Origin: Magnaporthiopsis rhizophila
Taxonomy: Eukaryota > Ascomycota > Sordariomycetes > Magnaporthales > Magnaporthaceae
Direction of reading: 5' to 3'
Length of the DNA: 64,000 nt
Assembly: GCA_003049465.1 (NCBI GenBank)
Contig: PYSS01000007.1
Location: 1 to 64,000, forward strand
Positions 1 to 11,082 of the stretch are shown piece after piece; position 1 is the stretch's first letter, and every line of letters starts with the position of its first letter. The notes under the pieces were generated by a model that worked only from the letters and a program-made list of their open reading frames with translations, was not told where the DNA came from and ran no database searches. The translations under genes were made by a program, and so were the position numbers.

Positions 1-2410
1 AATATAGGTTATTAAAATAACTAAATTATACAAATATTTGCAAAAAAAGCTTAAAAAACTCCGGAAATATATATCCATCCAAACAAATAAAAAAAAAGCT
101 TAAAAAACTAACCTTTAAAAAAAATATTTATCTTTTGCGCCGCAATATTAAAATAAAACGGCCAAATAATAAATTGGATTATAAAAAATTCGGACCGTTT
201 AGGGTTAAAAAAATAATTTTGCTAATTAATTACAAATTTTAATTATTACCAATTATAAAAATCCACCCTATTTTTCACATTTTTTTGCTAAAACCAGCAT
301 TACCTGGTTCGAAAAGCACAAAATTAATAAAAATTAACCCAAACCAAAAATAGGAAATTAGAAAATCCTTAATAATAAAATATATTATTATAAACAGTGA
401 TATTTAATTAAATAAACAAAATATGGATATAAATATAACATATAAAAAAAAAGCAAACCTTATAAATTACCGGAAAGCTTTACAAAAATATCGGCAAAAG
501 CAATTATAAAAAGGTTAGCAAAAAAAAACACACCAAATAAATAAAAGGGCATAAACTTTTTCGTTTGCTTAATTAGGTTATATTAAAAATTAAACCTAAA
601 ACTTTTCGATAAGGATTAAAATATGCTATTATTGCATTATATAATTTAAAAAAATTATTAAAAACCTATCAATTTATTAGATTAAAAAAAAATAAATAGG
701 TTAAGGTTTGGATTAACCCCAAATTTGCCCTAACCAAAAAATAAAAAGGCAAAATCAGGAGCGGGCAAATTAAAAAAGGCGGTCGGGATTGGTAAACCTG
801 TCCGTGCTGTTTTTTTCCTGCTTAATATGCTTTAATTCCTCCATACTGTCAATTTTACAAAATAAAACACAAAGCTTTTTTTTAACCAAAAATCCTTTTA
901 TTTTCGCAAACGATCGAAACGCTTATTAAATGCCCGGTGTTTTTTTTCACCGCCCTAATTTTATCCTCCAATTTTTGGTACTAAAAACTAATAGTACAAA
1001 GCTGTGCAGGAGAAAAACCGAGAATGTTGCATCCAAAATGGTTAATACGAAAGTACTTTATGCCGGCTAATAAAAAAAAGGGAAGGATATAGTTATGGCC
1101 AAAAGAGCTTGGCTTTGAAAAGGGGACCTGGTATTATAACCGTGCTACGCCCGGAAAAAATAAAAAGGCTGGGGCTAATTTTTAGCATTCTGCCTTAACC
1201 TTGCGGTGGGATAAATGTGGAAAATTATATAACTATAGGAGGATTTTTGGATTTATTAACAAAGCCACAGATCCAAAGGGAAGGTTTTTTGGATCTGTTA
1301 ATAAAGCCACAGATCCAAGGTGTGGGATTTTTGGATCTGTTGGCAGATCCACAAATCCAAAAAAATTTAATAAGGAAATATCCGATTATAAAAAGGACGG
1401 GCTTCCCAGGTACTAAGGTAATTTTTAACTGAGGCCTTGGCATTAGTTAACCTAAATTAGTTTCGAAATATCCTTTCGAGCAAGCAATAACAGATAACGT
1501 TCCTACCAGACCCCAGATCACGTGCAAGGCGACCTTGCAAAACCAGTACTGCTCAACACCGCCTTTAGGTGCCCTACCCTAGGAGCAGAAGGCCTGTGAT
1601 TGTAACACAGCACTAACTTTTAGTGCTTTGCAGGGCCTAATCCAACTGAATGTGCGCCCGCCGTCCCTGTGATTAGCGCTTCACTTCCCCTGTGCACGCT
1701 ATTAATTTCAACAATTATTGCAAATCCGTTATAAATATTAGCTTATAACGCTTTTAATACGTAATATAACTTAATAGGAAAAGCTTTATAATTGCTGGGA
1801 AAATTGCCCGTTTTATAGGCTTTTTGGTATAATCCGCTATTACGGAAAAGATTTTATAAAGATGTGATAGGTTAGGAGATAAAAGGGTTGTTTGGTGGGT
1901 GCCAAAGTGGTGTTATTTTATAAAATGAGAAGGAAAAGGGTAGAAATGGGCCTCGCCCTTGGAGGGCTTGAGGCGACCCTTATATACAGGAGTCCTGGCT
2001 TAAGAAGCACCTTTTGGGTCACATGATCCGTGCCCAGCATGGATCCGTAACACAAGGTTAAAAGGGTTATAAAGCGGTTTATAACGCTTTTAAAGCCAAT
2101 TAAAAATAATAATAATTAAGCGGCTTTTATAACAGTTTTAACGTTACAAGAGCGTTTTATTCTTATTTTTTTTAGAAAATAAACAAATAAATAATGAAAA
2201 TAAATAAATTATTTCACATTAACTGTTATAATAACATTTAAATCTGCCTTGGTACTGCTCTTACTACTATTAACTTTAAAATTAGGGCAATTTAATGCTT
2301 GCTCTCAAAGGGCAGTGCACTGGCGCTAAATTAACAGAGCGGCACTTATTTTATTAGGTAACTGATGGCTAGTGTAAATAAAAACTGACAACTAGATACT
2401 AATCCAACCT
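1..2410. repeat. AT-rich, gene-free block (decayed repeats)
   Basis: Very AT-rich sequence with many TpA steps and A/T runs, interrupted by more GC-balanced patches near 1490-1700 and 1900-2060. No open frame looks like a conserved protein. The pattern fits RIP-degraded transposon relics in a filamentous ascomycete. A 42-bp minisatellite sits at about 1241-1360. Similar short phrases (for example TTATAACGCTTTTAA) recur near 1741 and 2080. The trpE stop codon lies directly at the right edge. No intact element could be recognised. Confidence 0.7.
1241..1360 (+). repeat. 42-bp minisatellite, about 2.9 units
   Basis: Units begin at 1241, 1283 and 1325 and share the cores GGATTTTTGGAT and CCACAGATCCAA. 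The spacing of exactly 42 bp is a multiple of three, so both strands stay open across the array and would encode 14-residue repeats such as IFGFINKATDPKGR. The surroundings are decayed AT-rich DNA, so coding is doubtful. Confidence 0.75.
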
Positions 2411-4235
2411 TTAGCACGGCGACAAGTGTCGCTTGGCATATAGCTTCTCCGCGGAGGTGATGCACTGCATATTGGCACCAAGCTTGTTCATAGTTTCCAT
2501 CCACTCGTCGTACTCGTCTGAATCGAAGACAATGCCGCCTCCTAAGGGAAGAAGACAGGCTCGGTCAGAGGGACCAGGCAATCATTGTCAGCGGCAAGCT
2601 AGATAGCAAGAGAAGAGAAACTGGAACGGCGGGCTGTGACGGTGCTAACTTACCAGCCTGAAGATAGGCAACCCCGTCTTTAACGAGCATAGTGCGCAGG
2701 GCGATGCACGTGTCCATCTCGCCCTCGACCTCTTTGCCATGGGGGTCCAGGCCGCCGTAGCAGAAATAGCCGACGGCGCCGGCGTAAATGCCGCGCTTCT
2801 CACCCTCGAGCTCGGCGATGAGCTCCATGGCGCGGACTTTGGGGGCACCCGAGACGGTGCCGGCCGGGAAGATGGAGCGGAAGGCATCGAAGCGAGTCTT
2901 CCCCGGGCGCAGCACGCTCGAGACCTGCGAGGTTAGGTGCTGGACGTGGCTGAACTTCTCAACCGTCATCAGGCGGTCGACACGCGTCTCGCGCGGGTCA
3001 CACACGCGCGTCACGTCGTTGCGGGCCAGGTCGACCAACATGACGTGCTCGGCGCGGTCCTTGAGCGAGGCAGCTAGCTCGTCGGCCAGGCGCTGGTCCT
3101 CCGCTGGCGTGGCACCGCGCTTGACGGTGCCGGCGATGGGGTGGGTGATGATGCGGCCGCCTTCGGTTTTGACCAGCAGCTCGGGCGAGGCGCCGACGAT
3201 CTGGAAGTCAATGCAGTCGATATAGAAGAGGTAGGGCGACGGGTTGACGGTGCGCAGGTGGCGGTAGATGTTGAAAGGGTGTAGGTCGGTGGGCCGTGCG
3301 AGGCGCTGTGACGGCACGGCCTGAATGATGTCGCCCTTGATGATGTGCTTCTTGAGGGCGGTGACGTGGGCCTCATAGCCGGCGCGACCGATGTTGGACG
3401 TGTACTCCAGGTCGAGCCGAGGCGCCTTCTGCTCGGGAAGCGGGATCTCGGGCGCGTTGAGCACGGCAACCAGCTCGCGCACAGCAGCCAGGGCGCGTGC
3501 GTACTCGGCCTCGACATCGGTGGAGAAGGCGGCGGCACTGCGGTCGCCGGGCGGGACGCGCAGGTACGTGATAACCTTGATGACGCCAAAGAAGCGGTCG
3601 AAGGCCACGATGGTGTCAAAGAACATAAAGAGCGACTCGGGGATTTGCAGCACGTCGCGCATGGGGCGGGCCGTTTTGGGCTCGAAGTAGCGCACGCAGT
3701 CATAGCCGACGTAGCCAATGGCGCCCCCGGCCAGGGGCGGCATCTGCAGACCGGGCACGTCGGCGGCGACCGTATAGCGTGCTAGCTCCTCCTCAAGTGC
3801 GGGTAGCGGGTCGCTGGCAACGCCGAAGCCGGGCCCCGTGCGAAGCACCTTGCGCGGGGCGGCGGCCACGAAGCTATAGCGGCCCACGCGCTCCGTGGCG
3901 GCGCTCTCGTACAGAAACGACAGCTGCTCGGGCTGCTCGGGCTGCTCGGGTTGAGCGGCCCGCGCCTTGGCGCGGTAGTGGGCCGACACCTTGAGGTATG
4001 CGGCCGACGGCGTGATCAGATCCGACGAGATCTGGCCGTACACGGGCACTAGGTTCGCCTGGTTCCCGTCGTGCCCCGCCACTCGCGACTGCAACAGCTG
4101 CTGCACCGTCTCAAGCGACGGTGCGATCAGGTCCTGTGTGGGACCATTCAAGTATCAGGCAATATTCTCACAAGCGTGGGGACTTCTCCTATCGTTCCTG
4201 CTACTTACCGGCTCCTCCATCTTGACCTTGGTCAT
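2411..4235 (-). CDS. trpE: Anthranilate synthase component I
   Basis: Chorismate-binding large subunit that starts tryptophan synthesis (chorismate plus glutamine or ammonia to anthranilate). Exons on the minus strand are 4235-4209, 4133-2654 and 2541-2411, giving 545 aa. The first exon encodes only MTKVKMEEP. Intron 1 is GTAAGT...CACACAG and intron 2 is GTAAGT...CCTTAG; splicing intron 2 joins AYLQA to GGGIVFDSDE, the conserved C-terminal end of the family. Family motifs visible include an N-terminal SFLYES region, SPELLVK, HPIAGT, VDLARND and GTVSGAPK. A PEQ microsatellite (PEQPEQPEQPEQ) lies around residue 65-75. A CPC1/GCN4 site is about 165 bp upstream of the start. In fungi this subunit works with the TrpG amidotransferase encoded elsewhere. 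Confidence 0.95.
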
Positions 4236-4660
4236 AGCAGAAACCCAGTCCCCGAGCCTGCGCGATGGGGACAAGAAGGGGAATAGAAAAAGTGAGAAAA
4301 GAAAAGGGGCAGATGGGAGCGGAGCGTCGCCGCCCGCTCGGTCAACCCTTCTTGAAACGACTGCCGACAGGCTTTCTCTGTGGACTATTCTATTCTCAGT
4401 GACTCAGCCCAATGTGACGCGCATGTGCTCCCAAGTCTCCAAGTCGCGGGGTAGGTAGGTTGTAAATCACTTTGGAGTACATGTTGCGCAACCGCTTTCC
4501 TTTGGATTTAACATGCTACTCGCCCCACCAATTCTATAACCTGGCGCCGCGGTGGGCCAGATACATATTTTTTTTTTCCTCATTCACGCCCTAGTCACTC
4601 AGTTTGGCCACTGCCATTATTCGACATTCCTTTCCGATGTAGTCGCTTTACCATATTCCT
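4236..4660. other. trpE-BCS1 divergent promoter region
   Basis: A 425-bp shared intergenic region between two divergent genes. It holds the TGACTCA site and a T-run near 4567-4577. No other coding or RNA feature was seen. Confidence 0.6.
4400..4406 (-). promoter_or_regulatory. CPC1/GCN4 general amino-acid control element
   Basis: A perfect TGACTCA heptamer lies 165 bp upstream of the trpE start, between trpE and the divergent BCS1 gene. This is the consensus for the bZIP regulator CPC1 (yeast Gcn4), which induces tryptophan genes on amino-acid starvation. The site match is direct; function is inferred. Confidence 0.6.
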
Positions 4661-6142
4661 ATGTTGCCATCGCCCATGTCCCAGTCTCCCGCGCTTCCCA
4701 CGGGTGCGCCCCCGCCGGGCGGGGCAGCATCAGCGGCCGCTGGCGTCCTGGAGACAGCATCCACAACGCCGTCGAGATATGGGCTTGAAGCGCTTTTCAG
4801 CAACCCCATGTTTGCAGGCGGCCTCGGGCTTGCTAGCCTCGGGGCGGCGGCGGCGCTGCTTCGGCGTGGAGTTGTTCAAGGTGCCCAACTTCTACGCCAG
4901 AACCTGCTTGTCAATGTCGAGATTGGTCGCCGCGATCCATCGTATCCGTGGATTCTCGCATGGCTTTCACAGCCACGGCCGACCCCCGGATTCCTAGCGT
5001 CCAAGCTAACGCGGATAAGGAATTTGTCCGTGGCAACATCCACGGATTCCGGTGGAGGGTCTGTCGAAGCCAAGCAGCCCAGTCGGGCTAGCTTCTTCCT
5101 GCAACCTGGCTACGGCAGGCATATCATCCGACATACAGACGGCACATATATCGCTGTCAGTCGGGACAAGCAATCGACAGCGAACCATCAAACCGGGGAG
5201 CCCCATGAAATTGTCACTCTCACCACTTTATGGTCGCGGCGCCACGTGTTCGAGCAGGTGTTTTCCGAAGCCCATGCGCTCGCCAAGAGCGCGCAGGAGG
5301 GGAAAACGCCAGTGTACAGAATCCAAGGCATGTCGTGGGCACCGCTGGGGGTTGCCAGGAGAAAGCGGCCGCTTCAATCCGTCGTCTTTGACAAGGGGCT
5401 CAAGGAGGGCATCGTGGCGGACGTCAACGACTTTCTTGGGCGGCAGCAATGGTACGTCGACCGCGGGATCCCGTACCGGCGCACCTACCTTCTTCACGGA
5501 CCGCCTGGGAGCGGTAAGTCGTCTTTTATCCACGCCCTCGCGGGGGAGTTGGACTATAACCTGGCCATTGTAAACCTGGTCGAGCGAGGGCTCACGGACG
5601 ACAGGCTGGCTGCTATGCTCATGACGCTGCCCCAACGTTCGATCCTGCTTCTGGAAGACGTCGACGTTGCGTTTGGGAATCGCCAGGAAAGGTTGTCGGA
5701 CGGATACAGCGGCGCGACGGTGACGTATTCCGGGCTGCTGAATGTTCTGGATGGCCTGGCAGCGAGTGAGGACCGGATAGCGTTCCTGACCACCAACTAC
5801 ATAGAGCGGCTTGACCCGGCCCTCATCCGCCCGGGGCGGGTCGATGTGATCGCGCGGATAGGAGAGGCAACAGCTCACCAGGCGGCCGAGCTCTGGGACC
5901 GGTTCTACGGTGACGTTGACCCGTCTGGCAATGGGCGGGATAAGTTCCTGGCCAAGCTGAAGCAGCTGGGCTTCTTTTCCGACGTGTCACGACAGCCCGC
6001 TCGCCAAGTCAGCACCGCTGCCATCCAGGGTCTGTTCCTGACTTACAAGGAAGATATGAACGGCGCCATTGCCGGGATGGAGGACTATTTCATGCACGCG
6101 CAAGCTGGTCACGGCGGCCATGCCCATCCGGCGACCGCATAA
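4661..6142 (+). CDS. BCS1-type mitochondrial AAA ATPase
   Basis: A 493-aa single-exon protein related to Bcs1, the inner-membrane AAA protein that moves the folded Rieske iron-sulfur protein across the inner membrane for complex III assembly. A hydrophobic segment (GGLGLASLGAAAALL) near residues 48-65 fits the single N-terminal membrane anchor. The BCS1-specific middle domain follows. Walker A is HGPPGSGKSS near residue 279, Walker B is SILLLEDVDVAF, and a second-region pattern LDPALIRPGRVD is present. The N-terminal 45 residues are Pro/Ala/Ser-rich. The ATG at 4661 was used; a second in-frame ATG at 4676 (MSQSP) is possible. Fungi carry several BCS1 paralogues, so orthology to yeast BCS1 itself is likely but not certain. 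Confidence 0.85.
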   Translation: MLPSPMSQSPALPTGAPPPGGAASAAAGVLETASTTPSRYGLEALFSNPMFAGGLGLASLGAAAALLRRGVVQGAQLLRQNLLVNVEIGRRDPSYPWILAWLSQPRPTPGFLASKLTRIRNLSVATSTDSGGGSVEAKQPSRASFFLQPGYGRHIIRHTDGTYIAVSRDKQSTANHQTGEPHEIVTLTTLWSRRHVFEQVFSEAHALAKSAQEGKTPVYRIQGMSWAPLGVARRKRPLQSVVFDKGLKEGIVADVNDFLGRQQWYVDRGIPYRRTYLLHGPPGSGKSSFIHALAGELDYNLAIVNLVERGLTDDRLAAMLMTLPQRSILLLEDVDVAFGNRQERLSDGYSGATVTYSGLLNVLDGLAASEDRIAFLTTNYIERLDPALIRPGRVDVIARIGEATAHQAAELWDRFYGDVDPSGNGRDKFLAKLKQLGFFSDVSRQPARQVSTAAIQGLFLTYKEDMNGAIAGMEDYFMHAQAGHGGHAHPATA

Positions 6143-6563
6143 TACGTCGTGTCAACCCTCCTCCGTGTTCGGAGTACATGTGCTTCACATCTATGCTTGG
6201 TAACCTATCTGTTGAACTATGTACGATATCTACGGTAGTGGCGCCACGAACGGAAGGGTTACCATCTGTGCACCAGATGGCAGAGCCTTATGCGGTTTCC
6301 TGATTGGCCCCGCCAAGTTGGAGTACCTCTATGGTACATTCCCATGGAGCTTCAGAACTGGGAAGGTGGAGACATGCATTTGCCCCACCCCGCTGCCTCG
6401 ATGTTTTTACCGCCTTTTTATTTCTTGTATTTTCTGCCACCTCTCCCACCCTCTTTGCTCTCTGTGTCGCATCATAGGAGAACCCATTTCGGCGACACTC
6501 ACGCCAGAATCAACACCAACTGGATCTGGGCTGAAAATCGACCGCCAATCGGTTGTCAACAAA
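6143..6563. other. BCS1-RPF2 intergenic region
   Basis: 421 bp containing the BCS1 3' UTR and the RPF2 promoter with a pyrimidine-rich stretch near 6410-6470. No further gene was seen. Confidence 0.5.
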
Positions 6564-8000
6564 ATGTTGCGGCAAATGTACGGCAACTACTCTTGCCGTT
6601 GTGTGTGCCTGCTACTAACTGCATTTGTAGCAAGCCGCGGAACGCCCGCTCCAAGCGGATCCTGGAGAAAAAGGCCCCGAAAGTCATCGAGAACCCGAAG
6701 TCTGCCCTGTTTCTCCGTGGAACGAGCTGTAGCCAGGTGGTTCAGGATGTCCTTGCCGACATCTACTCGATGCGTCAGCCTCTGGCACAAAAGTACGCCT
6801 GTTTGCCAGCCACTTCCGCCGATGCACTGTCGACGTGCGCTAACTGACGCTTGGTCTTCTTTACTCACCATAGATTCACAAAGAAGAATGCAGTGTAAGC
6901 CTGGCAAATCTTACCTGCTATCTCTTGCCTACTGCCTACTGCCTACATGCCTACAGTCGACTATATGGTGTCCCCAATCGACCGGAACAAAGTGGACGAC
7001 TGACACGATGTTGCCCAGACATCCGTTCGAGGACCCAACCTCATTGGTTAGTTGGATTTGTTTACTTACCCGTCCCTTCCTCCTCTCTTCGCTCGAAGCT
7101 ATCGTTCCAAGCCTGTGCCTCCATTTTACAGTTTACTCGGCTGCTCTTGCTGACCAGATGATGTGGTGCAGGAGTTCTTCTCTGAGAAGTGCGACACAAG
7201 TGGGTGAAGATCCGGCCAGGCGCCCCAAAACCAAGCCTGCTGTTGCTTACGTCACTGACATCGCATGAACAGGCCTCCTCGTTTTTGGATCAAGCAGCAA
7301 AAAGCGCCCCCACACCCTGACCCTGGTGCGGACCTTCAACCATAAAGTCTTGGATATGCTAGAGCTATACCTTGACGCCGAATCGTTCAGACGCATCTCG
7401 CAGTTTAAGACGTCCAAGTTTACAGTCGGCCTCCGTCCGATGATGGTCTTCGCGGGCGCTCAGTTCGAGAGTACCGTGCGAAACGAGTATACAGCTGCCA
7501 AAAGTCTACTCCTGGACCTTTTCCGCGGCGATAGCAACTCGGACAAGATTGATGTCGAGGGCCTCCGCTACGTCATCGTCGTCACCGCCGAGGACGCTCC
7601 TTTTGTCGCAGGAGACGGTGATGGCCTGAAACCCGTAATCCACCTGCGCGTCTACATGATCCAGACCAAGCGCAGCGGCCAGAAGCTACCTAGGGTCGAA
7701 CTGGAAGAGATTGGACCTCGAATGGACTTCCGATTAGGAAGGGTGCGCGAACCTGATGAGGCTGCTCTGAAGGAGGCCATGCGGAGACCCAAGACGACAG
7801 AGGAGAGGACCAAGAAGAACATCTCCACCGACGCCATGGGCGACAAGATGGGGCGGATCCATCTGACCAAGCAGGATCTGGGCGATCTGCAAACAAGGAA
7901 GATGAAGGCGCTCAAGAGGGATCGGGGAGAGGGCAACGGGGAAAGGCAGTCATCATCCGAGGATGCAACGCGATCCAAAAAGAAGTTGCGGAAGATTTGA
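6564..8000 (+). CDS. RPF2: Ribosome production factor 2 (Brix domain)
   Basis: A 60S assembly factor that, with Rrs1, recruits the 5S RNP to pre-ribosomes in the nucleolus. Six exons were assembled: 6564-6577, 6631-6792, 6874-6894, 7019-7046, 7172-7199 and 7273-8000. The first exon is only 14 nt (MLRQ plus two bases), and exons 3-5 are 21-28 nt. Splicing reproduces family landmarks: KPRNARSKR, ENPKSALFLRG, KKNAVHPFEDPTSLEF, LLVFGSSSKKRPHTLTLVR, NHKVLDMLELYL and KFTVGLRPMM. The Brix domain spans most of the protein. The C-terminal part is basic and charged with KK and RD clusters (nucleolar targeting likely). The exon phases all agree. Confidence 0.95.
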
Positions 8001-8724
8001 AAAGGATATTTGTTGTCCCGCTGCCAGCCCGCCCCCAGTGCAACCGTGACAATATCATTATGCACATGTGCGCGCCTAGCAGATGTGGCTCCGAGGTTGC
8101 GAGGCCATGAGCCCCAGCGTAGAATGTGGACGTAGAAAACACAGTATCTACTGGCTCTGGGCCACACATGTCGATGGCATCGGAACAGAAGGCGTATAAT
8201 TTGTAAATCCCAGACTCTGTCAGGACATCGGGGCCCGCCCTGAGCCTCCTTTGAACGCCAACCTGCGCCATTGAAACAGCCACCGCCGCCTGCTGCTGTC
8301 ATCCTTCCCGAGAATCTATAGGCTCCAGGGACGCGAGCCAGGGTCTAAACGCATCCACACGGGCACGCGCGGAGGACCCGCATTTGTCTCGTCGCTGGAG
8401 AGGGACTAGAACCCTCAACCTTCCAACCTTTGATACAGTCTAGCAAGGTAGGAAAAATCCAGCCAGCAGGCGAGCTAGCGCCCGTGGTGTTATGTGATGG
8501 ACTGATCGAGGCACATCACCGGTCCCAACTTTACCCAACCACTCGTAAACAGAGGGGTGTCGGGACGCAGCACAGGTGACAAAATTACCTATTCCTTGAG
8601 AGTGGCCATTCTCAAGATTAAGCTTGACTGACCCCAAGGTTTGATTCGCCGGCGGGACCTTGTAGCAGCTGGCCGCATATAATACGGTTTCTGGCGTCTA
8701 TGATCATCAGCCGGGCACTGGTCG
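8001..8724. other. Convergent intergenic region
   Basis: 724 bp between the 3' ends of RPF2 and the Zn2Cys6 regulator. It contains a short hairpin at 8400-8416 that looks like a tRNA T-arm, but no full tRNA could be folded. No coding signal was seen. Confidence 0.5.
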
Positions 8725-10426
8725 TCATCGACTGCCCTGACTTGGAACGGGACCAGGAAAGCTTTGTATGCCCGTCATCATCTCGCTGAGCATCTCGATA
8801 TGTGATACAAAGTTGGGAGCGTTCTCCTGGGCAAGGGCGGCGTCATCGGCCACCCAGCTAGCACCCCATAGATCGGCTGGTACGTAGCCAGGATTGTCTC
8901 GGTTGTCATGGAGGGCCACGCGGACGGACCACTCCAGGTGCGGCCACCACTGGCGCTCTACGTCGGGGCCGAAGTAGTCCGAGTTGAAAAGAGAGACGAT
9001 GCCGAGAACCTCCCGCCGTGCCATCCCCCTCAGCCACCAGACCTGGTCGAGGCACTTCAGGAGCGCAAAGAAACTCGCCAGAATGGCCAGAGCACGGGGT
9101 CGCCTGTCTTCGACCAGCTCCACGAAGCGCCGCGACACCGTGGCAGGGAAGGCGAGCGGCGAGCCCTTGTGCGGGATTTTGTGTGCCCAGTTGAGGACGG
9201 CCACGGCATGCTCATAGGCCTGCCGTGTGGCTTGCCGACTGCCGTTGCTGCTGCCGCTCCCGCTGCTACCATGCAGTCCTTGCGCCTGGGATGACGGACC
9301 AGTGGCGGCGGCGGCGGCAGCAACGGTAGCGGCGGCGGCACCAGCGTCCGGGGCCCAGCTCGACGACGGTGAGGAATCCTGGCAGTTGCTGTCCACTGGC
9401 AGGGCGGCCAGCTCCAGATCCAGCCCGTCAAGCAGATGACCGAAAAAGGTTGGCTCGGTGCTATTGAAGTCCAATTGCAGGACGGGCTGCGAGTTGATGA
9501 TGGGTATTACGGTGCTGCTATGGCGTAGCCACTGCCATGAAGCGGCGGTCACAGCCTTGACGCCTTGAAATGAGTGAAACCAGGAGAGGGGAAGGCCATA
9601 GCCGCCGAGGGCGGCGCGGTTCCTGATAATGCTGCCATCTGCCGGGTGGGACACGACTATGGATTCGTCTTTGGTGAAAACGCGGGTGGCGGTGGACTGG
9701 ATCGCGATTAGGGTGGAGGTCAGGAAGAGGGATTCGGCGTTGGAGGCGTTGATACCACGGGTCAGCACGTCACTGTACTCGCGGAGAGACGAAGCCATGT
9801 AGGCATGGGAGGCGCGGACGACCTCCTGGTCGCGTGGGGATAGACTCCTGAGGTGTAGCGCGGCAACGGCCAGGATGCCGTCGGCGAGATGTTGCGAGTC
9901 TGCGGCGAATGCGATTTGGGGAACGTCGTCACGCCACACAACCTCGGCGACGGGGGCGGCGATGTTAAGCGTCTTGCTGGTCACGGAGATGAAGTGGTGC
10001 ATCAGGCGCAACTCCAGGAGCCTGCTCGTGGCAGGGGTCGTGTGTGACAGCACACCAGCAGCGGCTGGAGTGCGGTAGAGCGGGGTTGTGCTCGTTGAGG
10101 ATCCTGTGGCGGCGGCTCCGGACACATCGGTTCGCTGGGCGGCGGCTGGCGCGCCATCGTTACTGGCGTGAAAGGCACCGGGGTGCTCAAAGTCACAGTC
10201 GACGCCATGCTTCATGCAGTTGCCACATCGTGGATGGACCTCATCGCACTTGAAAAAAAGAGAAATTCCACCTCGATCGCAGCCGCTAGTTAGCCAAAGA
10301 TCCCTAGTTCGACAAGCGGGCAGCCTCTGCCAGCGAAGAGCTTGCGGGCCAACTGACCTTGATCTTGCGGCTCTTGCAGCGCCTGCAGCCGTCCCGGCTC
10401 TTTTTGTGGGAGCGCCGCGGCGGCAT
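8725..10426 (-). CDS. Zn(II)2Cys6 transcription factor
   Basis: Two exons, 10426-10358 and 10248-8725, giving 530 aa. The intron (GTCAGT...TTCAAG) interrupts the zinc cluster exactly between Lys23 and Cys24. The joined cluster is C14-x2-C17-x6-C24-x6-C31-x2-C34-x6-C41, the fungal binuclear zinc cluster, with a basic N-terminus (MPPRRSHKKSRDG). The region after it (LRLMHHFISVTSKTL..., then ILAVAALHLRSLS) resembles the Fungal_trans_2 regulatory domain seen in UPC2-like and many other C6 proteins. An Ala/Ser/Gly-rich low-complexity linker lies in the middle. No target is evident; neighbours are housekeeping genes, so it is probably not a cluster regulator. Confidence 0.88.
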
Positions 10427-11082
10427 CGCGGTTGTCAAATAGGCCGTCTGCGCCAAGCCAGGTTTGTCATGGTCGCGCAGCGTGTGATGAACGATTGATC
10501 TCGGCTGCTGTAATTGCGGACAGTCCGGAGAGGTAGATGGACGAGAGTCCGAGTTGCCCAGAGAGCGAAGTCGGCGTGGCGGGCCTTACATAGAGTGTAG
10601 GTATGTAGGTACGTACCAACGAAGGGCGGTGCTCGCCAACACAGGTTGCTTGGATTTGGGACGGAAGCGGGGACGGACGGACCCAGGCAGCACTGTCCTG
10701 GCGCAGAAAAGCGACAAATAATTGAGGCGTAGGCATCCACAAGGGAGTGGAGATAGCCAGCCCCCTCACCGACCACCCTTGACGGCTTGCTGATGCCCCG
10801 GCATGCATACAGAGAAATACATGCCTGTTGAGAGCGGCAATGAACAAAGCACCAGCACATCCGCGGATAGCCGGCCAAGATGCATAAGGGGCTCGATTGC
10901 CCGAAACAGAGAGGAACGCAGGCGGTTGGAGATGTCTAGGTAGGTATGGAAGGACATGTGGTAGACGGACGTAGGTCGGTGGTTGGGAATGCAGATTTGA
11001 TCGTACAAAATACGCACGTCCATGGGCCAGTGGACGAGGTGTGACGGTCTTGCCAAAGCGAAAGGAAGCACAACGAATGGCA
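10427..11082. other. Intergenic region upstream of Zn2Cys6 gene
   Basis: 656 bp with several short TAGG/CCTA-type repeats near 10595-10615 and 10935-10980. It serves as promoter of the Zn2Cys6 gene and the 3' flank of the uS11m gene. No gene was recognised. Confidence 0.5.

Noticed and set aside
1860..2055. Second possible solo LTR (TGTGATAGG...CGTAACACA)
   Set aside because: The ends are weak inverted repeats and the flanking bases do not give a clear target duplication.
3074..3718. 214-codon frame within trpE, plus others antisense to it
   Set aside because: Ser/Pro/Arg-biased translation of an alternative frame in GC-rich DNA; trpE itself is unambiguous.
8378..8452. Possible tRNA: T-arm-like hairpin at 8400-8416 with a near-matching acceptor stem
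   Set aside because: The loop is TTCTAGT rather than the TTCRANY consensus, no D-arm or 7-nt anticodon loop can be folded, and the A-box is missing.
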